Positions 7,770-17,317 of a stretch of 64,000 nucleotides of DNA are shown here, piece after piece. The DNA lies in NCBI GenBank assembly GCA_021797555.1, contig JAJZZM010000004.1, forward strand, positions 1-64,000. Reading direction: 5' to 3'. The position numbers were made by a program, and so were the translations under genes. This DNA comes from Thermoplasmata archaeon (GTDB lineage Archaea; Thermoplasmatota; Thermoplasmata; Thermoplasmatales; Thermoplasmataceae). Each line of letters opens with the position of its first letter. Within the stretch, counting starts at the first letter, position 1. The notes beneath the pieces were generated by a model that did not search any database, was not told the DNA's origin, and was given only the letters and a program-made list of their open reading frames with translations.

Positions 7770-9215
7770 TTATTTGAAATAGTCCTTTAAATTATATTCA
7801 AGAAGGCCATCGCCCCTGGGGTCAAAGCCCTCCTTAATATTATCGCTTACAGTTATGCCCTGTGCATGTCCCATCATGCTATTTAAATCATCTACGGCAT
7901 TGTATTTTCCCAAATCCAATGATTTTTCATAATATATATCAGAATCACTGTATATAGAAGCAGGATATGCGAATCTTGGAAAAGATATGGCTTCCTGGAT
8001 ATCATAATTTAAATCGATTATCCTGGAAAGTGCCTGAACATTAACCTCAGGCTGTATATCGCCGCCCATAGTTCCGAACATTATATCCTTTTCCCCTGAA
8101 GCCAATGTGCTCATTAAGGTATGAAATGTTTTTTTAAATGGTTTTAAGCAGTTTTTATTATTAGCATCTAAAGAAAAATATGATCCACGGTTATTCATGT
8201 TTATTCCGGTTCCATGTATTGTATGGCCTGACCCGAAACCCATATAATTGCTCTGAATTGCGCTTATTTCTATATTTCCATCATATATTGAATATGCAGT
8301 TGTGTCAGAAATATTATTTTTCCTGCTGGTGTTTATTGAATTATCCGATTTTAATGATGCTACATCATCTATTACAGATCCATCGTAAACATAATTTTTT
8401 CTTATATTATATGCATCATACATTGTTTTTATTAATGTATCATAATAATTGCTTTTGTCCATATTTTTTAAATCGTAATTATTTAGAAGATTAAACCATG
8501 CTAAAGCTGTTAATCCCTGGCTTACCGGTGGGTTTGTATATATATCATAGTTTCTATATTTTATTTTTAATGGCTTTGTGATTTCTGCTTTATAATTATC
8601 CAAATCACTAAATCGCATAAAACCTCCCTTGCTTACCATATCCTTATCTATTGCCTTGGCTATTTTCCCATGATAAAATGAATAAAATTTTGTTTTTACT
8701 AATTCATTGAATGTATTTGCAAGGTCTTTCTGATATAATATTTTATCCTGATTTTTGTAAATATTTTCAAAATCATAATCACCTGGCATTAATTTCATTG
8801 CATTTTTTAATTTCTCCGATGGTTCAAAGCCATTTTTTGCAAACTGTATTGCCCTTTTAAAATCCTCTGATAAACTTAAATTAATTTTTTCAGATATAAT
8901 TTCCCATGCAGATACCATTCCAGGAACAGATAGTGATGAAAAATGCCCTCTTTTTGGTATTTCTTTATAACCCATGGCCGAAAAGAAATTAAGGGTGGCC
9001 TTTTCTGATGCGTAGCCACTGGCATTTATTGAGTAATAATCTTTATCCTTTACTGTGGCAAAAAAATCTCCACCCAGACCATTTAAATGTGGCTGGACTA
9101 CAACAAGGCATGATGAAACTGCTAGTAATGCATCGTATGCATTACCTCCCTTGGATAAAACTTCCTTTCCTGCAAAAGTACTTAATGGATGGCTTGAAGC
9201 TACACCGTAATTCAT
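7770..9215 (-). CDS. ggt: Gamma-glutamyltransferase family N-terminal nucleophile hydrolase
   Basis: The family transfers or hydrolyses gamma-glutamyl groups, for example from glutathione or poly-gamma-glutamate. Here the N-terminal region has GGNAYDALLAV and HLNGLGGDFF, and a later SVPGMVSAWE matches the large-subunit core. The self-cleavage/nucleophile site is the Thr of SDTTAYS (about residue 305), followed by NYMGFGSG and NNRGSYFSLD of the small subunit, then a GTMGGDIQPE-like loop. At 481 residues it is shorter than secreted bacterial enzymes (about 580) and begins MNYGVASSHPL with no signal peptide. A cytoplasmic enzyme is likely, and a related acylase activity is possible. The substrate in this organism is unknown. 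Confidence 0.85.
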   Translation of the reverse strand: MNYGVASSHPLSTFAGKEVLSKGGNAYDALLAVSSCLVVVQPHLNGLGGDFFATVKDKDYYSINASGYASEKATLNFFSAMGYKEIPKRGHFSSLSVPGMVSAWEIISEKINLSLSEDFKRAIQFAKNGFEPSEKLKNAMKLMPGDYDFENIYKNQDKILYQKDLANTFNELVKTKFYSFYHGKIAKAIDKDMVSKGGFMRFSDLDNYKAEITKPLKIKYRNYDIYTNPPVSQGLTALAWFNLLNNYDLKNMDKSNYYDTLIKTMYDAYNIRKNYVYDGSVIDDVASLKSDNSINTSRKNNISDTTAYSIYDGNIEISAIQSNYMGFGSGHTIHGTGINMNNRGSYFSLDANNKNCLKPFKKTFHTLMSTLASGEKDIMFGTMGGDIQPEVNVQALSRIIDLNYDIQEAISFPRFAYPASIYSDSDIYYEKSLDLGKYNAVDDLNSMMGHAQGITVSDNIKEGFDPRGDGLLEYNLKDYFK

Positions 9216-9309
9216 ATTATAATATCCTGATATTATATATAATATATGCTATTTATTTAACCGTACTGCATGCTATAATTTTATATACTATGATTTATAT
9301 TAAGTTTCC

Positions 9310-9864
9310 ATGAAAGGTGGAAAAATAATAGCTGCTATAATAGTAATAGTTATGATAGCCGGAATAGGTTACTATGGATATCACTATGAAACTACAGGAA
9401 AGTTAAATGTGAATGCTGCCGATATAGAATTATCTAATGTAACAACTCCTGATGCGTCTCCGGATGCATCCCATGGTGGTTTATATGTTACATTTTCAGC
9501 AATTGCTTTACATAGCAAGGGTGCCTCAAATTCAACAGGCTGGACAAATTATTCATTGCATGATAAAACAGTAAATGTTTTTGATCTGAGTGCTTCAAAC
9601 GCATCATTTTTGTCAAACCTAAGTGTACATGCAGGAACATATAATATGGTAAAAATATACATAAAAAGCATATCTGTTAATATATCCATACTTGGCTTTA
9701 CAGGCAATACCACATTAACATTATCTGCACCATTCGCACTTGTAATACATACAGTGACAGTCTCGGCGCATTCGACAACATCAATGATAATAGATATCAA
9801 TGAAGGCGGAATTGTAAGTTCATCACACTTTGATATGTCAGGAAATATAAATATAATAAGCTAA
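9310..9864 (+). CDS. Membrane-anchored DUF4382-like protein
   Basis: The 184-residue protein starts MKGGK, followed by one hydrophobic helix (residues about 6-25) that would anchor it in the membrane with the rest outside. The body is beta-rich and resembles the DUF4382 domain: LYVTFSAIALHSKG, a tryptophan-containing turn, a V-N-V-F-D-L-S strand, AGTYNMVKIYIKSISVNI, and a closing strand that should face the solvent. The function of this domain is unknown. Several N-x-S/T sites fit an extracellular location. The TATA-like stretch TATACTATGATTTATATTAA lies just before the start, suggesting a short leader. The gene is independent of ggt (divergent) and precedes the trehalose operon by 42 bases. 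Confidence 0.65.
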   Translation: MKGGKIIAAIIVIVMIAGIGYYGYHYETTGKLNVNAADIELSNVTTPDASPDASHGGLYVTFSAIALHSKGASNSTGWTNYSLHDKTVNVFDLSASNASFLSNLSVHAGTYNMVKIYIKSISVNISILGFTGNTTLTLSAPFALVIHTVTVSAHSTTSMIIDINEGGIVSSSHFDMSGNINIIS

Positions 9865-9906
9865 TATTGTAAATAAATTTATTAACCATTTTTTATTTAT
9901 TATTTA

Positions 9907-12306
9907 ATGATAAATTCTACATACAGAATTCAGTTCAATAAAAATTTTAAATTTAATGATGTTTTTAATATAGTTAATTACTTAAAGCTTTTAGGATTAA
10001 AATGCATTTATTCATCTCCGGTATTAAAAAGCGTTTCCGGTAGCAACCATGGATATGATGTTACAGATTATGAAACAATAAATCCCGAGGTTGGTGGGGA
10101 AAATGATTTTATAAAATTATCATTGTTTTTGCATAAAAATAATATTTTTTGGATCCAGGACATTGTGCCCAACCATATGGCCATGAGTTCAGAAAATAAA
10201 TATATCCAGGATGTTTTTAAGAATGGCCAGAATTCAAGTTATTATAATTTATTTGATGTTTTTAAAACCGAAAACTTTGGCAAAAAAATAATACTGCCAT
10301 TTCTTGGAAAAACCTATGAAGAATCCTTAAATAATTTTTCTATAATTGATGATAAAATAAAAATAGAGAATTCATTATATAATATTTCTAATAACTCATA
10401 TAATCTTAAGGAAAACATAAATGACAGATATAAAATGCATGATTTTTTAATTATGCAGAATTTTAATCCTAAATACTGGAAAACATCGATTTCCGGAACA
10501 AATTACAGGAGGTTTTTCTCAGTTAATTCTTTAATAGCAGTAAATACAATGGATTACTATGATTTAATAAATAAAAAAATTATTGAATTATCTGAAAAAG
10601 GTTTGATTGATGGATTCAGGGTAGACCATATTGATGGCTTATTTGACCCTGAAGAATTCCTTTTAAAATTAAATGAAAATAATAAATATATTTACATAGA
10701 AAAAATATTAAAAAATAATGAAAAATTGAATAAAAATTTTAAATGCAATGGCACAACTGGTTACGATTTTCTGTTTTACTGCAATTATTTATTTACTGAT
10801 AAAAATAATGAAAATAAATTAAAAAATGTATATTTTAAATTTATAAATAAAAAGCTAAATTTTAATAAAATGCTAAGGCAGAGAAAATTATATTATATAA
10901 ATAATTATTATAAATCGGAATTAAATTATTTATCGCAGTTGTTTTATGATAATGTAAAGAATAAAATATATGGAAATGAATGCTCATTTGATGGTTTTAT
11001 GGATACCATAAAAAATATATTTTTAAATATTAATTTATACAGGACATATCTGCCCGAAAATAAAAATATTATAATAAATATATTAAAAAGGATAAAAAGT
11101 TATGAAGCAGGTGCAATGATTAAAATGATAAATGAAAATGATTTATACTGCTTTAAAAGATTAGAACAGTTCATGCCTGCAATAACAGCAAAAAATCTTG
11201 AAGATAACATGTTTTTCAGGTATAATTTATTGGTTTCATTAAATGAAGTTGGATGTGATCCCTTGAAATTTAATGTTTCTGTAAATGAAATGCATAGATT
11301 CAATAGATACAGATTAAAAAATATGCCATTGTCAATAAATGCATTATCAACGCATGATACAAAATATGGTGAGGATTTAAGGGGAAAAATAAATGTTATT
11401 TCAGAAATGCCTGACGAATGGGATAATTATCTAAACTTATGGAATAATATTAATAGAAAATATATTAAAAATATTGATCAGAATGATATATATTATTATT
11501 ACCAGATATTGTTGTCTGAAGATCCGGTAAAATGGAATTCAAAATTTTATGAAAGGGTAAAAAACCAGATGATTAAAATTATAAGGGAAGGTTCTGTAAA
11601 CAGTGACTGGAATAATATTAACAGTGAATATGAAGGTAATATTATATATTTCATTAAAAACACAATGAACGACAAGGAATTTATAGATTCATACGAAGAC
11701 TTTTATAAGAAAATAATTATATATGGGAATATTAATTCCATATCACAGGAAATAATCAAAATAACGGCACCGGGAATACCTGACAATTACCAGGGATCTG
11801 AATTTAAAAACAATAATTTTACGGACCCGGATAACAGAAATACCATAGATTTTAATTTATTAAAAAATGAATTAAATAATATTATAAAATATTATGAAAA
11901 TAATAATTATAATGAAATTTTAAATTTGCTTTACAGCAACAATTTTAAATTATTGATAAATTATTTATTATTAAATTTAAGGAATAAAGATTCAGATTTA
12001 TTTAATGGGGAATATATAGAAATAAAATCAAAAGGAAAATATAAAAACAATGTATTTTCCTTTGCAAGAAAATATAATAAAAAAATATTAATAATAATTA
12101 TTCCGATAAAAATATCATTTTTAAATGGTAAATTGCCTGTAAAGGTTTTCTGGGATAATACTGAAATAATATCAAAAAAATCATTATACGGCGTATACTA
12201 TAATCTATTAGATAAGGAATATTATCATATAAATGGGAATACTAAATTATCATATTTAATGAACATATTTCCATTTGCATTGCTTTACGGTGATTTGAAT
12301 GAATAA
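9907..12306 (+). CDS. treY: Malto-oligosyltrehalose synthase
   Basis: TreY isomerises the reducing-end alpha-1,4 bond of maltodextrins to an alpha,alpha-1,1 bond. The 799-residue sequence is full length. It opens with STYRIQFNKNF and continues with a NHGYDVTDYE segment, the DIVPNHMAM region of GH13 enzymes, a DGFRVDHIDGL nucleophile segment (about residues 235-245) and a late TAPGIPDNYQGSE stretch characteristic of TreY. It overlaps treZ by 8 bases (ATGAATAA), so the two are translationally coupled. Together with treZ and treX it forms the pathway from glycogen-like polymer to free trehalose, a compatible solute. A TATA-like TTTATTTATTATTTA lies directly in front of the ATG, so the message is probably near-leaderless. 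Confidence 0.95.
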   Translation: MINSTYRIQFNKNFKFNDVFNIVNYLKLLGLKCIYSSPVLKSVSGSNHGYDVTDYETINPEVGGENDFIKLSLFLHKNNIFWIQDIVPNHMAMSSENKYIQDVFKNGQNSSYYNLFDVFKTENFGKKIILPFLGKTYEESLNNFSIIDDKIKIENSLYNISNNSYNLKENINDRYKMHDFLIMQNFNPKYWKTSISGTNYRRFFSVNSLIAVNTMDYYDLINKKIIELSEKGLIDGFRVDHIDGLFDPEEFLLKLNENNKYIYIEKILKNNEKLNKNFKCNGTTGYDFLFYCNYLFTDKNNENKLKNVYFKFINKKLNFNKMLRQRKLYYINNYYKSELNYLSQLFYDNVKNKIYGNECSFDGFMDTIKNIFLNINLYRTYLPENKNIIINILKRIKSYEAGAMIKMINENDLYCFKRLEQFMPAITAKNLEDNMFFRYNLLVSLNEVGCDPLKFNVSVNEMHRFNRYRLKNMPLSINALSTHDTKYGEDLRGKINVISEMPDEWDNYLNLWNNINRKYIKNIDQNDIYYYYQILLSEDPVKWNSKFYERVKNQMIKIIREGSVNSDWNNINSEYEGNIIYFIKNTMNDKEFIDSYEDFYKKIIIYGNINSISQEIIKITAPGIPDNYQGSEFKNNNFTDPDNRNTIDFNLLKNELNNIIKYYENNNYNEILNLLYSNNFKLLINYLLLNLRNKDSDLFNGEYIEIKSKGKYKNNVFSFARKYNKKILIIIIPIKISFLNGKLPVKVFWDNTEIISKKSLYGVYYNLLDKEYYHINGNTKLSYLMNIFPFALLYGDLNE

Positions 12307-13972
12307 TCTATATAGAATAGAAGATAATAATATAACAGTAAATGTATGGTCTCCAAAAATGGAAAGATTATATTTAAGAGATTTGAATGAAAATAAAATT
12401 TATGAGATGAATAATTTAAAAAATGGATTTAAAACATTAGAGTTAAAAAATGCCATAAACCATGATTATTATTTTGTTTATAATAATAATTATCCGGACC
12501 CTGTATCGAGATACCAGCCATATGGTGTTTCAGGACCTTCAAGGTTTATAGATTATAATTATGAATGGAAAACAAAAAAATGGAAAACATATGGCATTAA
12601 GGACACTATAATAGAGGAAATACATATAGGAACATATACAGAAAATGGAGATTATAATTCAATTTTAAATAAAATCGATTATATAAAGGATACAGGTATA
12701 AATACGGTGGAAATAATGCCATTAAACCAGACATATGGAAAAAGGAACTGGGGTTATGATGGCGTTCTTTTATATGCTCCAAGCAATAATTATGGAACAG
12801 TCAATGAATTAAAAAATTTAATAGATAAATTCCATGAAAATGATATAAACGTTATATTGGATGTTGTTTACAACCATATAGGCCCTATAGGAAATGTTTT
12901 AAATGATTTTGGCTATTATTTCAGCAACATCCATAAAAATCCGTGGGGAGAAACATTCAATTACGATGGCTATGGTTCTGATTTCGTAAGGTCATTCATA
13001 ATTGAAAATGTTGACTACTGGATAAATGAATACAAATTTGATGGGTTAAGGTTAGATGCAATACACTCAGTGTATGATTCATCGCCATTAAACATAATAA
13101 ATGAAATTTCATTAGAAATAAGTAACATGGAAAAAAAATTGAAAAGGAAAATAAAAGCCATAGCCGAAAGTGATAAAAATAATTCTTCACTTGTAAAGCC
13201 ATTCTATAAATGCGGTTACGGCCTTACAGCACACTGGAATGATGATTTTCACCATGCATTGTATTCATATCTGTCAGGAGAAAATAATGGATATTATTCA
13301 GATTACAATAATTTTGATGATATAACTCACTGCTATAATAATGGCTACGTTTATGATGAAAGATTTTCTGAGTACCTTAATAAAACCAGAGGAACAATAT
13401 TTAATGATAAAAAATATAAATTAATAGCATTCGACTCTGATCATGACCAGATAGGCAACAGGGCATTTGGTGAAAGGCCCATAAAATTATTAGGCATAAA
13501 AAAAATGAAATTGTTTGTTGCAGCATTGTTATTATCGCCATTTACGCCAATGCTGTTCCAGGGTGAAGAGTATGGCGAGGATTCTCCATTTTTATTTTTT
13601 ATTCAAACAGATGATAAGAATTTTGCAGATATGATATTCAATGGCAGGAAAGATGAATTTTCCGATTTTAAATGGGGTAAAAATATCCCTGACCCAAATG
13701 ATATAGATACATTCAATAAATCAAAATTAAAATGGAAAATAAATAAAGATATATTAAATTATTATAAAAACCTTATTAATATAAGGAAAAGATATGTTAA
13801 AGGAAACTGCACTGCATATAATGAAAATGATATAATAAAATTGGTTTATGAGAAAATAAATGTTTATTTATCATTCTCAGGTAACCCCAAAAAAATAGAT
13901 GGAAATATATTATTTTCAACATCAGGTTCAAATATATTAAATGAGCATGATGTTATTGTTACAGATAAATAG
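12299..13972 (+). CDS. treZ: Malto-oligosyltrehalose trehalohydrolase
   Basis: TreZ cleaves the alpha-1,4 bond next to the trehalosyl end made by TreY and releases trehalose. The 557-residue protein has an N-terminal beta domain, then the GH13 barrel: YDGVLLYAPSNNYG, VILDVVYNHIGP, and the nucleophile strand DGLRLDAIHSV (about residues 247-257). The general acid is in KAIAESD, and the family-specific TAHWNDDFHHALY and SDHDQIGNRAFG follow. Length and motif order are normal. It starts inside the end of treY and ends two bases before treX, so the three genes are one transcription unit in the order Y-Z-X. Confidence 0.95.
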   Translation: MNNLYRIEDNNITVNVWSPKMERLYLRDLNENKIYEMNNLKNGFKTLELKNAINHDYYFVYNNNYPDPVSRYQPYGVSGPSRFIDYNYEWKTKKWKTYGIKDTIIEEIHIGTYTENGDYNSILNKIDYIKDTGINTVEIMPLNQTYGKRNWGYDGVLLYAPSNNYGTVNELKNLIDKFHENDINVILDVVYNHIGPIGNVLNDFGYYFSNIHKNPWGETFNYDGYGSDFVRSFIIENVDYWINEYKFDGLRLDAIHSVYDSSPLNIINEISLEISNMEKKLKRKIKAIAESDKNNSSLVKPFYKCGYGLTAHWNDDFHHALYSYLSGENNGYYSDYNNFDDITHCYNNGYVYDERFSEYLNKTRGTIFNDKKYKLIAFDSDHDQIGNRAFGERPIKLLGIKKMKLFVAALLLSPFTPMLFQGEEYGEDSPFLFFIQTDDKNFADMIFNGRKDEFSDFKWGKNIPDPNDIDTFNKSKLKWKINKDILNYYKNLINIRKRYVKGNCTAYNENDIIKLVYEKINVYLSFSGNPKKIDGNILFSTSGSNILNEHDVIVTDK

Positions 13973-13974
13973 AA

Positions 13975-16047
13975 ATGTTTTTATTAACTAAAAATATAAC
14001 GGCTAAAATGTTTGATGTACATGACCAGGGGGCAATAATAATAAACAATGGTGTAAATTTTTCAATATATTCCGAACATGCAAAAAAGGTTTCGCTGCTA
14101 TTATTCAAAAATGATGATGATAATAATCCAGAAATAATAGAAATGAAGCGCATTGATAAAAATATATGGAATACATTTGTATCCGGCATAGGATCAGGAT
14201 CATTATATGGCTATAAAATAGATGGCGATTATAATCCGGAAAATGGGTCAAGGTACAATAAAAATAAATTATTAATAGACCCATATGCAAAAGCAGTGTC
14301 AAAATCTGTAATATCAAATGAAATAACAAATGGATATAAGGTTAATGATGAAAAATTGGATTTATCATTTGATGAAAATGATGATATGAATATTATACCC
14401 AAATCATATGTATATGAAGATAATTTTGACTGGAAGGGCGTTGATAAGCCGCACATACCGTGGAATAAAACAGTAATATATGAAGCACATGTTAAAGGCA
14501 TTACCCAGCTAAGGAATGACATACCTGAAAACATTAGGGGCACATATTCAGGCCTGGTATCTGAACCAATGATGGATTATTTTAAAAATTTAGGCATAAG
14601 CGCAATAGAATTATTGCCTGTAAACCAGAAAATTGATTGCTTTAATTTTAATGGAAAAACATCCGGCGATTACTGGGGTTACAACACAGTAAATTTCTTT
14701 TCGCCCGATATTACATATTCATCAGACAAAACTCCTGGGTCTGTAATAAATGAATTTAAAAACATGGTAAAGAAATTCCATGAAAATAATATTGAGGTGA
14801 TAATGGATGTTGTTTACAACCATACTGCTGAGGGCAATGAAATGGGGCCTACACTCTCATTCAAGGGCATAGACAATTCAGTTTATTATAAATTAATGCC
14901 TGATAAAAGGTATTATCAGAATTTTACAGGAACAGGGAATACACTTAATGTTGGGCACCCGCAGGTATTAAAAATGATAAGGGATAGTTTAATTTATTTC
15001 TCAGAAAAAATGAAAATAGATGGATTTAGATTTGATTTGGCGCCTGTTTTAGGACGGAAAAAAACATATTTTAGCAACAATTCATCATTTTTTAATGTAA
15101 TACATTCCGATGATATATTATCCAAACTAAAATTAATAGCAGAACCCTGGGATATAGGTCCGGGTGGATACCAATTGGGCAACTTTTCCATGGACTGGTC
15201 AGAATGGAACGGTAGATACAGGGATTCAATAAGGAGTTTCTGGAAAAACCGTGGACATAATATCAATGATTTTGCAACAAGATTTTCAGGGTCATCCGAC
15301 ATATTTTATAATAGATATTTTCATGCAAGCATAAATTTCGTTACCTGCCATGATGGTTTTACATTAAATGACCTGGTTTCATATTTAAATAAGCACAATG
15401 AGGCAAATGGAAATAACAATACTGACGGAAACAATAATAGCATTAGTGTTAATTTTGGCGTTGAGGGAGATACTGATAATTTAAAAATAATAGATATAAG
15501 GAATACAAGGATAAAATCTATGCTGATAACATTACTAACATCATATGGAACTCCAATGATTTTAGGCGGTGATGAAATAAAAAGGACACAGAATGGAAAC
15601 AATAATGCATATAATCAGGATAATAAAACTTCATGGTATGACTGGAATCTAGACGATGATAAAAATAATATGCTTAATTTTACAGAGAATTTAATAAAAA
15701 TTAGAAAAGAATACTGTGTCTTTAATAAGGATTTTTTTAATTTAAACAATAATGATATTAAATGGATCAGGCCGGATGGAAATTATTTTTCTGACGGTGA
15801 CTGGCACACATTGAATTCAATAGAAATTTTGCTGAATAATACACATAATTGCAGGGATTGCATAAACAATGACGTAATAATAATATTTAACACAACAAGA
15901 AAAAAAATCAATTTTAAATTGCCCGGAAATTATAATGGGTTTACCTGCATTATTGATTCAGTTAATAAATCGTGGAATTATGAAATTTATAATCATAATG
16001 TTGATGCCATGCCAGGATCGTCATATATAATAAAATGCATAAATTAA
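13975..16047 (+). CDS. treX: Glycogen debranching enzyme TreX (isoamylase type)
   Basis: TreX hydrolyses alpha-1,6 branches of glycogen and so supplies linear maltodextrins to TreY/TreZ. The 690-residue protein has an N-terminal CBM48-like domain (INNGVNFSIYSEHA, GYKIDGDYNPENG) and the GH13_11 catalytic barrel: GYNTVNFFSPD, VIMDVVYNHTAEG, DGFRFDLAP (nucleophile, about residue 352), LIAEPWDIGPGGYQ (acid/base) and CHDGFTLNDLVSY. The ATG at 13975 is two bases after the treZ stop. The 3' end overlaps the convergent MFS gene by 4 bases, leaving no room for a separate terminator. Confidence 0.95.
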   Translation: MFLLTKNITAKMFDVHDQGAIIINNGVNFSIYSEHAKKVSLLLFKNDDDNNPEIIEMKRIDKNIWNTFVSGIGSGSLYGYKIDGDYNPENGSRYNKNKLLIDPYAKAVSKSVISNEITNGYKVNDEKLDLSFDENDDMNIIPKSYVYEDNFDWKGVDKPHIPWNKTVIYEAHVKGITQLRNDIPENIRGTYSGLVSEPMMDYFKNLGISAIELLPVNQKIDCFNFNGKTSGDYWGYNTVNFFSPDITYSSDKTPGSVINEFKNMVKKFHENNIEVIMDVVYNHTAEGNEMGPTLSFKGIDNSVYYKLMPDKRYYQNFTGTGNTLNVGHPQVLKMIRDSLIYFSEKMKIDGFRFDLAPVLGRKKTYFSNNSSFFNVIHSDDILSKLKLIAEPWDIGPGGYQLGNFSMDWSEWNGRYRDSIRSFWKNRGHNINDFATRFSGSSDIFYNRYFHASINFVTCHDGFTLNDLVSYLNKHNEANGNNNTDGNNNSISVNFGVEGDTDNLKIIDIRNTRIKSMLITLLTSYGTPMILGGDEIKRTQNGNNNAYNQDNKTSWYDWNLDDDKNNMLNFTENLIKIRKEYCVFNKDFFNLNNNDIKWIRPDGNYFSDGDWHTLNSIEILLNNTHNCRDCINNDVIIIFNTTRKKINFKLPGNYNGFTCIIDSVNKSWNYEIYNHNVDAMPGSSYIIKCIN

Positions 16048-17255
16048 TTTTTATTTTTGTTTGGCAGCAGTGGCAGCATTATAACTGATACAACGGCAAA
16101 TATAAGCATGAATATAAATGACTCATAAAGTGATATATTTATATATAATAACCCTGTAACTAAAGCTATGCCAACAGAACCACCAACAATATTGCCAAAG
16201 CTCCATACTAAAGCATTTGACTGTGTTGAAAATTCCGATGGTATAACCTGTGCAACATAGCCTAATAAAACAGGGAAACCACTGAAGGCAGCGAATACAT
16301 AGATTAAATATATAAGTGTAACAAGTATTATATTATCAGTTAATAATAAAATTCCGAAAAATATCGTTGAAATTATTGTTGATATGGCAATCGTAAACTT
16401 CCCGCCGAATTTTTTTGTTAATGACCCAAAATAGGGTTGCCCAAAAATAGCACCTATGAAACTTATTGTTACTACATCACCCATTATTATCTTTGAATGG
16501 AATATTTCATCGAAATAATCAGGAATAAATGTTACCGTACCTAAAAGAAATATTGACCTTATGAAAACTATCGCTGTTAATATATATAAAAATTTTTTAT
16601 ATTTACTATAGTCTAGATTCCTTTTTTTATTATGCTTTTTTAATTCTTCTTTATTTACTATTTTTTCCTCCATATCTGACCTTCTAAAGAAGTTTAAGCC
16701 AGATAGAATTATAAATGCTGATATAACTGTATATATGAATATAATAAATAACCCGTTAAAATCACCAAAGAATAGTATTGCGTAAACAATTATCGATGGC
16801 AATAATGCCCTGCCGGTACTGCCAAAGGATCCATTTATGCCCATGGCATACGGAGATCTTTCCTTTCCGTATGTAAATGATAATATGGACGCACCTATAG
16901 GATGGTAAAATGCCTGGCCTGTTCCTAATAATATCGCTGCTATTAATATTATGTAATTTATTTCCCCCACAAATACAAATGCAATGCCGAAAAATAGAAC
17001 AGATATTGCCTCTATAATTATTCCTGTGAATATCAATAAACTATCCTTATTTATCCTATCTGCATATTTTCCTATAGGAGACCCCAATAAGCCGGATAAT
17101 AAATTGTATAAAATTGCCATAACACCTAAGAATTCTATGCTAACTCCAGGTATAAATTTATAATATGCTATTAATGTAGGGAATAGTAAAAAATTGCCAT
17201 CATTGGTAAAATGTGCCAGTGAAGTAAATATAAGTGATTTTCTATCATCTTTCAT
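16044..17255 (-). CDS. MFS transporter, fosmidomycin-resistance-like
   Basis: The 403-residue protein has about twelve hydrophobic segments with a polar central loop of Lys/Glu/Asn (residues about 190-215). The first helix SLAHFTNDGNFLLFPTLIAYY, with its Asn-Asp near the outer end, and the loop GSPIGKYADR after helix 2 resemble the Fsr-like branch of the major facilitator superfamily. The substrate is not predictable. Its coding end overlaps treX tail-to-tail. The upstream side faces the DNA polymerase gene, which runs in the same direction and ends beyond it, 62 bases away. Confidence 0.8.
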   Translation of the reverse strand: MKDDRKSLIFTSLAHFTNDGNFLLFPTLIAYYKFIPGVSIEFLGVMAILYNLLSGLLGSPIGKYADRINKDSLLIFTGIIIEAISVLFFGIAFVFVGEINYIILIAAILLGTGQAFYHPIGASILSFTYGKERSPYAMGINGSFGSTGRALLPSIIVYAILFFGDFNGLFIIFIYTVISAFIILSGLNFFRRSDMEEKIVNKEELKKHNKKRNLDYSKYKKFLYILTAIVFIRSIFLLGTVTFIPDYFDEIFHSKIIMGDVVTISFIGAIFGQPYFGSLTKKFGGKFTIAISTIISTIFFGILLLTDNIILVTLIYLIYVFAAFSGFPVLLGYVAQVIPSEFSTQSNALVWSFGNIVGGSVGIALVTGLLYINISLYESFIFMLIFAVVSVIMLPLLPNKNKN

Positions 17256-17317
17256 ATATAAGTAAGTTATCTAATATATTTAAAATTTTTGTTGTAAACT
17301 GTTTATTAATAAATTAT